Part shown: piece by piece, positions 58,641 to 64,000 of the stretch | Numbering within the stretch: the first letter of the stretch is position 1 | How the letters are laid out: the number at the start of each line of letters is the position of its first letter | Assembly: GCA_964444665.1 (NCBI GenBank) | Contig: CAYUIE010000002.1 | Span: 1-64,000 of the forward strand | Length of the DNA: 64,000 nt | Direction of reading: 5' to 3' | DNA from: CAYZTY01 sp964444665 | GTDB lineage: Bacteria > Planctomycetota > Phycisphaerae > Sedimentisphaerales > CAYZTY01 | Translations under genes and position numbers: made by a program | The notes under the pieces: model-generated | What the model was told of the DNA's origin: nothing | Database searches by the model: none | The model's input: only the letters and a program-made list of their open reading frames with translations

Positions 58641-59570
58641 ATGAAGCGTAACGGCTTATTACTAAGGATAATTCTGCTGGTTACAATGTTATTTCTCATC
58701 GTCGGGTTAGTATCTGCCGCGATAAGCAGCAGTGGTGATGCCGGTGACAATCAGCTCCTTTTCGGGCAGAGTTTCTTTAATCAATTTGTGCTTGCCGGCG
58801 GCCCGATAGTCTGGTTTGTACTGCTGCCTATGTCGGTAGCTGTTGTTTCTCTCGCTCTGCAGCAAGGTTTTGCAATTCGGCGTAAAAATCTTCTGCCGGC
58901 CGGAATCGCGGGAGACATCGTCACCATTATTCGGCAATTCGGCCCCGGTCCCCTGGCCGTGAAGCTGGCCGGACGTAAGGATTTTGTCAGCCTTGCCGTT
59001 TTAAGGGCCGCGGCAGCTTTGAACCTCGGCCACAATGAGGCTCAGATTAGAGATATGCTTGCCCATTCGCTGCAGGAGCAGGCCTTCGGACTGCTGCGAA
59101 AAATCGAATGGACGAATATAATCGGTAATGTCGCGCCGATGGTGGGTTTATTCGGCACAGTCTTCGGGATGATAAAGGCATTTAACGGTATTGTCATTGC
59201 CGGTGGTCAGCCACAACCCGCCCACCTGGCCGGCGGTATATCCATAGCCCTGGTGACGACGTTTTGGGGACTGTTGGTTGCGATACCGGCACTGGCGATA
59301 CATGGTATATTTCGACATCGAATTGAAACATTAACAAGTGAAGCTGCAATTGAGGCACAATTCGTACTGAGCCAGATAACCTCGAGTCTCAAGAGCCACG
59401 GCGGAGAAGAAAGTGTTATGGAGGCGCTGCAGACGAGCCGGGAAGGCACACTGGAAGACGGGCCGGAAATTCGCAGCACGCAGCATGGCCCGCGCCATTA
59501 TAAGACTCCAAACAAAAGACGAAAACTCGGGATGCAAAAATCGTCACCACTTAGTAACGAGAATCTATGA
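58641..59570 (+). CDS. MotA/TolQ/ExbB proton channel family protein
   Basis: A 309-residue protein with an N-terminal signal-like helix and three further helices. The TolQ/ExbB core is unmistakable: Ile-Gly-Asn-Val-Ala-Pro-Met-Val-Gly-Leu-Phe-Gly-Thr-Val-Phe-Gly-Met-Ile and Ile-Ser-Ile-Ala-Leu-Val-Thr-Thr-Phe-Trp-Gly-Leu-Leu-Val-Ala-Ile-Pro. The last 60 residues are a soluble basic tail. The stop overlaps the ExbD start (ATGA). It forms the proton-driven stator. Confidence 0.92.
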   Translation: MKRNGLLLRIILLVTMLFLIVGLVSAAISSSGDAGDNQLLFGQSFFNQFVLAGGPIVWFVLLPMSVAVVSLALQQGFAIRRKNLLPAGIAGDIVTIIRQFGPGPLAVKLAGRKDFVSLAVLRAAAALNLGHNEAQIRDMLAHSLQEQAFGLLRKIEWTNIIGNVAPMVGLFGTVFGMIKAFNGIVIAGGQPQPAHLAGGISIALVTTFWGLLVAIPALAIHGIFRHRIETLTSEAAIEAQFVLSQITSSLKSHGGEESVMEALQTSREGTLEDGPEIRSTQHGPRHYKTPNKRRKLGMQKSSPLSNENL

Positions 59571-60046
59571 TGCTGTTTCGCAGAAGTCAATTTGATGCGC
59601 CGCAGGCGGACTCTTTTAACCTTACACCGATTATAGATATTGTCTTTTTGTTGATTATCTTTTTTATGCTTCTGTGCCAATTCATCGTGGCTGAGAATTT
59701 TCCCGTTGATGTTCCGGACAGCTGCAAGTTTGCGCAAGACGGCCCGGAATACGGCCCTCAGATTGTTACTGTTACGGTTATGAAAACAGCTAAAGATGAG
59801 ATATGTTTTGCAGTCGGCTCGGAAAAAATTGACGCATCGAGCCACTCAGATGTGGTTGAGGGAATAACTGAGCTGATAAATGCCAGGTTGGAGAATTTGC
59901 CGCCGCAGGACAGGATTGTAACTTTGCGTGTTGACAGGAAAGTTTGTTTTACCGAGGCCCAGTACGCTCTTGCGGGTATTGCGGCAAGCAGCGCCAAGAA
60001 CATACATCTGGCTGCATTGAAGAATGATAGAATTGACCTGGAATGA
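59567..60046 (+). CDS. ExbD/TolR family protein
   Basis: A 159-residue protein with a short cytoplasmic start, one helix carrying the essential Asp (Leu-Thr-Pro-Ile-Ile-Asp-Ile-Val-Phe-Leu-Leu-Ile-Ile-Phe-Phe-Met), and a periplasmic domain ending with the typical Arg-Val-Asp-Arg-Lys-Val and Ala-Gly-Ile-Ala motifs. Overlaps the ExbB-like gene. With it, it should couple proton flow to work on the VWA protein or an unknown partner. Confidence 0.92.
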   Translation: MMLFRRSQFDAPQADSFNLTPIIDIVFLLIIFFMLLCQFIVAENFPVDVPDSCKFAQDGPEYGPQIVTVTVMKTAKDEICFAVGSEKIDASSHSDVVEGITELINARLENLPPQDRIVTLRVDRKVCFTEAQYALAGIAASSAKNIHLAALKNDRIDLE

Positions 60047-60087
60047 TTTTTTGTTAATTGTTTTTAATATCGGTTTGGGGTTGAGAT

Positions 60088-61401
60088 TTATTCACTATTC
60101 TTAATAAATGCATTCAGCTTTTGTTTACAGCTTGCGCATATTTCGAAGCTTTTTTGGTCATGTTCGCTCAGGTTGTGGGGATAAGCCCTGGCACAGGTGG
60201 GTGTGGTACATCGGGGGATACCCAAGATAAAAAACGAGCTCGATATGCCCTGTTTTGCGGCGCGTTTAAGCAGCCTGGCTCGATTAGGCGGTTCATCATT
60301 AAATTCGGCCCTGAAACGATGATAGGACATTACGCCATAACCCTTATGGGCCCAGCCGAAAAGAAAATTGAAGTCCTTGGTGAAGATGTCCTCTTCTGTT
60401 ATGCCGAGATACCCTTTGATATTGGAGCCTCTTTTTACTTTGAATGTTTTTTCAAGGTTTGAAAGCAATCGTTCTGCGTCGTACTGACCTTTGTTTTCGT
60501 GCTCGTTCAGAGTCTTGAAAAACTTGTGGATTTCTGTTTGCGGCACTTTCGCCTTGTCAAAATAAGTTCTGACATATAATACTTTGCCGTGATAAGTTTC
60601 TAAATCTTCTTCACTCATTTTTATTTCACGTAGTAATTCCCTTCTTAATTTCACGGGTAGATTTGATTTGATGCGATTGAATATTTCCGTTAAGTATTTT
60701 TCGGCCTGGTTTCGGTCCACTTTGCCGATGTCGAGGATTTCTCCTGAAACGGAATATTTTATTCCCATATTTTTCTGTAGCGTTTCTTTCAATTCATACA
60801 GGAGCATATCGCTTACTTTGCCTATCGGGACGATAACTATTTCCACGTATTTAGTGTATTGGTGCTTAGATGTGGACTTATGCTCGGCAACGTCCGCACC
60901 GAGTTTAGAAAGGAAATCTTGTGCGTCTTTGATAAGGTTTTCGTCCTCTGCGTATTGATATATAATTTTCGCTTTCTCGACGGCCTGGTCCGTGTGGCCC
61001 TGTTTTTCCAGCAGACGTGCTAATTTCAGCTGATACTCCAGTCTCCAGACATCTACTTTCAAGGCTTTTTGATAAAATGTTATAGCCTCTTTATCCTTAC
61101 CTTCGCCTGCATAAATATCCCCGAGCAGGAAGATATCATTGACATCTTCTCTCAAAGAAACATTGTCTTTTTGTAATAGTTTTCTTACGCGTATTTGAAG
61201 TTTTTCTTTATTCACCGGGCCTGATTGTTGTTCGGGGCGGGGATAGGCCAGGTCTTCAAATAGTTGCTCTTCTTTAGGTTTGTTTTTTTCTTTAGATTGG
61301 GATTGTAGTTCGGAGGTCTTTTTCAGATGTAAGATAGCAATGCTGTAAATAACTGCGAGAAAAATGAGAGCCGCTATAAGAAGGCTTTTTTGTCTTTGCA
61401 T
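60088..61401 (-). CDS. TPR protein with degenerate archaemetzincin domain
   Basis: A 437-residue protein. One membrane helix (about 8-25), TPR-like repeats (about 85-170), then an archaemetzincin-like domain from about 183 (Val-Glu-Ile-Val-Ile-Val-Pro-Ile-Gly, later Gly-Tyr-Leu-Gly-Ile-Thr-Glu-Glu-Asp-Ile and Phe-Asn-Phe-Leu-Phe-Gly). The zinc-protease motif HExxHxxGxxHC aligns to 387-398, but the three His are Ser387, Phe391 and Arg397 and the Glu is Ser388. Four Cys of the second zinc site (398, 403, 422, 425) are kept. It is probably an exported, catalytically dead protein that uses the fold for binding. Confidence 0.75.
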   Translation of the reverse strand: MQRQKSLLIAALIFLAVIYSIAILHLKKTSELQSQSKEKNKPKEEQLFEDLAYPRPEQQSGPVNKEKLQIRVRKLLQKDNVSLREDVNDIFLLGDIYAGEGKDKEAITFYQKALKVDVWRLEYQLKLARLLEKQGHTDQAVEKAKIIYQYAEDENLIKDAQDFLSKLGADVAEHKSTSKHQYTKYVEIVIVPIGKVSDMLLYELKETLQKNMGIKYSVSGEILDIGKVDRNQAEKYLTEIFNRIKSNLPVKLRRELLREIKMSEEDLETYHGKVLYVRTYFDKAKVPQTEIHKFFKTLNEHENKGQYDAERLLSNLEKTFKVKRGSNIKGYLGITEEDIFTKDFNFLFGWAHKGYGVMSYHRFRAEFNDEPPNRARLLKRAAKQGISSSFFILGIPRCTTPTCARAYPHNLSEHDQKSFEICASCKQKLNAFIKNSE

Positions 61402-61425
61402 CTTCGACTTTCGAAGTTTTACTTT

Positions 61426-62703
61426 TTATGCAGACTCTTTTTTTGCCGCCCCTTTTGTCGCGAACAGTTTAGCTTTTCCCTCCACGATTTCCTTCGTTAC
61501 AGTGTACTTGCCACCCTTCGACTCTTCGGGCAGTCGGTACATCATATCAATCATCAGCTCTTCGGTAATCGCTCTCAGAGCCCGAGCGCCCGTGTCGCGC
61601 TTCAAGGCCTTCTGCGCCAGCGCTGTTAACGCGCCATCGGTGAATTCGAGCTCGGCATCTTCCATCTCGAAGAATTTTTGATACTGCTTGATGAGCGCGT
61701 TTTTCGGTTTTGTCAGTATTTCGATAAGAGCTTTCTCATCGAGGGCCGAGAGAGTGGTAATTACCGGCAGCCTACCTACCATCTCGGGAATCATTCCGTA
61801 TTCGATGATATCTTCGGGAATAACCTGCTTCAGAATGCAGCTGTAATGGGCCTGTGCGTCCTTCTCGTACCCGCCGGTTTGTTCCGTGGCAAAGCCAATC
61901 ATTTTTTTACCGAGGCGTTTCTTGATGATGTTATTCAGACCTATAAAAGTCCCGCCGCAGATAAAGAGTATCTGTGAAGTGTCCATCTGGATATAAGATT
62001 GCTCCGGATGTTTTCTTCCACCCTGTGGCGGTATGTTCGCGATTGTACCTTCAAGCATTTTCAGAAGCGCTTGTTGCACACCTTCCCCCGAAACATCCCG
62101 CGTGATTGAAATATTCTGAGTTGTCTTGCCGACCTTGTCTATTTCGTCGATATATACTATGCCCTTCTGGGCGGAATCCAGGTCGTAGTCGGCCGCCTGC
62201 AGCAATCGCAGCAGAAAGTTCTCGACATCTTCTCCGACATAACCGGCTTCGGTGACGGTCGTGGCGTCGCATATCGCAAACGGCACCTCTAACTTCCGCG
62301 CCAGCGTGCGTGCCAGGAGCGTTTTACCTGAGCCCGTGGGGCCGATTAACAATACGTTTGACTTGTCGATTTCTACTTCGCCTTCTTCGGCCTCTACATG
62401 CATCAGCCGTTTGTAGTGGTTGTGCACTGCCACGGAAAGATATTTCTTGGCATGATCCTGGCTGATTACGTACTGGTCGAGGTATTCCTTAATTTCCCTG
62501 GGCCTTGGGACCTGCTTGAAACTCATGGGCTTGCCGTTGATGCGTCTGCGCTCCTGTCGGACGATGTTGTAGCAAAGCTCTATGCACTCCGGACAAATAA
62601 AAACACCCCCCGGCCCTTCCACGAACGAATCGACCTGCTTTCTCGTGCGCCCGCAAAAACTGCAAATTTCTTTCTGCCCTCTTTTATTTGAACGATTGGG
62701 CAT
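61426..62703 (-). CDS. clpX: ATP-dependent Clp protease ATP-binding subunit ClpX
   Basis: A 425-residue unfoldase. The N-terminal zinc-binding domain has Cys-Ser-Phe-Cys at 14-17 and Cys-Pro-Glu-Cys. Walker A is Gly-Pro-Thr-Gly-Ser-Gly-Lys-Thr; Walker B is Ile-Val-Tyr-Ile-Asp-Glu-Ile-Asp-Lys; the Gly-Tyr-Val-Gly pore loop and the Ile-Gly-Phe (here as Ile-Gly-Phe-Ala) ClpP-binding loop are present. Length is normal. clpP is not adjacent, which is common outside proteobacteria. Confidence 0.96.
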   Translation of the reverse strand: MPNRSNKRGQKEICSFCGRTRKQVDSFVEGPGGVFICPECIELCYNIVRQERRRINGKPMSFKQVPRPREIKEYLDQYVISQDHAKKYLSVAVHNHYKRLMHVEAEEGEVEIDKSNVLLIGPTGSGKTLLARTLARKLEVPFAICDATTVTEAGYVGEDVENFLLRLLQAADYDLDSAQKGIVYIDEIDKVGKTTQNISITRDVSGEGVQQALLKMLEGTIANIPPQGGRKHPEQSYIQMDTSQILFICGGTFIGLNNIIKKRLGKKMIGFATEQTGGYEKDAQAHYSCILKQVIPEDIIEYGMIPEMVGRLPVITTLSALDEKALIEILTKPKNALIKQYQKFFEMEDAELEFTDGALTALAQKALKRDTGARALRAITEELMIDMMYRLPEESKGGKYTVTKEIVEGKAKLFATKGAAKKESA

Positions 62704-62764
62704 TTTTCTGCTCTGGTTTTCTCTATTTGCCTTAGGTGATACCTATTTTAATAAAGTTGTCCAT

Positions 62765-64000
62765 TCAGGGCAAGTGAATTACTGTCTGTGTTTTTAGGTT
62801 CTCCCGCTGTAATGTCCTTTTTAGCGCACCTAATTTTTCTGCCCATGGCTGCGGTATCCGGCTCAAGCCGGTCTCCAACACTTCCAAACCGTGCAAAATA
62901 TCTTCTCGAGAACTGCCCTGTGTTCGGCTCCGGCAATCAAGCTGGTAAAATTTTGCCCGCCACCACAGCCAATTTCGCCATAAGGCGTCTTTTGGAGGCT
63001 CAACCGCCCACGGCTCTTTAGCTTTTCGAATCTGACAAATTCGGAACCATAATTCCGCTGCTTCATTATATCGTTTACGCGCCATTAGCAGCCTGGCCCG
63101 GCAGCGAAGTAAATCTACATTCTGCTCGTCGAGGTTTTTCGCCAGTTCGTTGAGTAGTTTGTCAGCCGTTGATAATTTATTATTTTGTCCATTGGCCTTA
63201 AATATCGAGAACTCCGCCAGCACCAGTGTTGCTTTTTGCTGAGCGGAACTCGGTACGCATCTAAAGCAGTATTCAGCAAGATGGCAGCAATGCCCTATGA
63301 CGTTCTCGAAGTTGTCATTCTGTAAAGCATACTCGTCAATCTTTTCAATTATCTTCAATAATAGTTCCAATCCCTGCAGCGCATCGGTGCAATCATTCGA
63401 ATCTATTGCACTATTGAGGGCCTGCAATGCCTCCTTTAGTCGGCCTGACTGCTGTAGTGCAAGGGAGTTGAGCCTGGTTAGCTTTTGTCCGGTAGTTTTC
63501 TCCAGTTCGGCAATAATACTAATGGCCTTCTCGGCCGAGGGTTTGTCAGCCTGCGCGATAAGCAGTTGACAATACATAAGCTTTGCATCGTTTCTAACTT
63601 CCCTGCTAAACTCATCGGTTTCATCCACGGCTGCGAGTAAATCGTCAAGCTGCCTGATTAAATCAGCTCGATTTTGCAGTTGATTATATTTTTGCTCCCT
63701 GACCGTAAGCGCTATCAGCTCATATCGTGCCTTGTGTCGATAACTTCCTTTGCCGTTAGCGATTTTGCTTAGTAATTTTTTGCCTTCATCAACCCGGCCG
63801 CAGCGACTTAGAATAACGCTGTAAAAGTACTCTATTTTCTGTTCGGGCTCATCCTTAGTTAGAGTTATATAACCTGCGATAACTCGCCTGGCCGTCTCGC
63901 AATAACTCGACTCTTTTGTGAAAAGTTGATATGCAAGCTGGGCAGCCTCGCCGGCAATTTGTTTCGCCGGCACTAAAAAACTGTCACTTGCCTTAAGTTG
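62765..64000 (-). CDS. TPR-rich protein, 5' end outside the window
   Basis: The frame stays open to the window edge, so the 411 residues seen are the C-terminal part. A GTG at 63973 could be a start but nothing favours it. The sequence is helical throughout, with TPR-like pairs such as Tyr-Glu-Leu-Ile-Ala-Leu, Ala-Lys-Leu-Met-Tyr-Cys-Gln-Leu-Leu and Ala-Arg-Leu-Leu-Met-Ala-Arg-Lys-Arg-Tyr-Asn-Glu-Ala-Ala. No catalytic domain is seen. It is probably a scaffold protein of the planctomycete tetratricopeptide type. Confidence 0.7.
   Translation of the reverse strand, partial: QLKASDSFLVPAKQIAGEAAQLAYQLFTKESSYCETARRVIAGYITLTKDEPEQKIEYFYSVILSRCGRVDEGKKLLSKIANGKGSYRHKARYELIALTVREQKYNQLQNRADLIRQLDDLLAAVDETDEFSREVRNDAKLMYCQLLIAQADKPSAEKAISIIAELEKTTGQKLTRLNSLALQQSGRLKEALQALNSAIDSNDCTDALQGLELLLKIIEKIDEYALQNDNFENVIGHCCHLAEYCFRCVPSSAQQKATLVLAEFSIFKANGQNNKLSTADKLLNELAKNLDEQNVDLLRCRARLLMARKRYNEAAELWFRICQIRKAKEPWAVEPPKDALWRNWLWWRAKFYQLDCRSRTQGSSREDILHGLEVLETGLSRIPQPWAEKLGALKRTLQRENLKTQTVIHLP

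Noticed and set aside
1..64000. CRISPR arrays, rRNA and tRNA genes
   Set aside because: Looked for regularly spaced repeats and for tRNA T-loop sequences (GGTTCGAnTCC type); none found by eye. A tRNA scan would be decisive.

Overview
The window looks like a chromosome segment from a planctomycete of the class Phycisphaerae, probably a metagenome-assembled genome. This is inferred from protein style: a dockerin-tailed secreted PQQ-propeller protein, tandem pseudopilin-like proteins ending in a 'NEGANFAFYDGH' motif, an exosortase H / IPTL-CTERM cassette, a von Willebrand A protein beside ExbB/ExbD, and dispersed palindromic intergenic repeats. I found no rRNA, tRNA or CRISPR array. Most of the window is moderate-GC housekeeping DNA. 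The first 3.2 kb is clearly AT-rich and looks acquired.

Layout. 1-3.1 kb: defence-type genes (tail of an AbiGi-like gene, then a DNA methyltransferase and a PD-(D/E)XK endonuclease overlapping by ATGA). 3.1-5.2 kb: repeat-rich DNA around a short pyruvate kinase. 5.2-9.9 kb: a forward run of membrane genes (MFS, CorA, a half-size TrkA-C channel-like protein, DUF2179, a YdjM-like protein). 9.9-12.0 kb: a small accessory unit of two lipoproteins and two small ORFs, bounded by a diverged second copy of the comM 3' end. 12.0-17.1 kb: comM, a candidate structured small RNA with its own promoter and terminator, queA and gpmI. 17.1-24.0 kb: a zeta-toxin-like pair, a sulfatase-fold lipoprotein, mutL, and btuFCD. 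24-32.4 kb: a DksA-like protein, pyruvoyl arginine decarboxylase, yacG, a nucleotide-sugar dehydratase, a Xer recombinase and a radical SAM enzyme. 32.5-37.1 kb: a large membrane protein, asnS with a coiled-coil insertion, prmC. 37.2-39.4 kb: exosortase H, partner membrane protein and substrate. 39.6-43.5 kb: an Lnt-like membrane protein, tatD, yraN, rplS, trmD, rpsP. 43.8-49.6 kb: a PPC-domain protein, the dockerin protein and two pseudopilin-like paralogues. 49.6-54.3 kb: a metal-uptake operon without an ATPase gene. 54.5-64 kb: rarA, 5-formyl-THF cyclo-ligase, an L,D-transpeptidase, VWA/ExbB/ExbD, a TPR protein with a catalytically dead archaemetzincin domain, clpX and a TPR protein running off the end.

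Themes. The envelope dominates: surface sorting (exosortase H), secreted dockerin protein, peptidoglycan cross-linking, proton-motive-force coupling, metal and B12 uptake. The least explained items are the small RNA near 13.7 kb, the dead archaemetzincin, the comM-flanked insert, the toxin/small-ORF pair and the incomplete metal importer. Functional names rest on motif recognition by eye; no searches were run.
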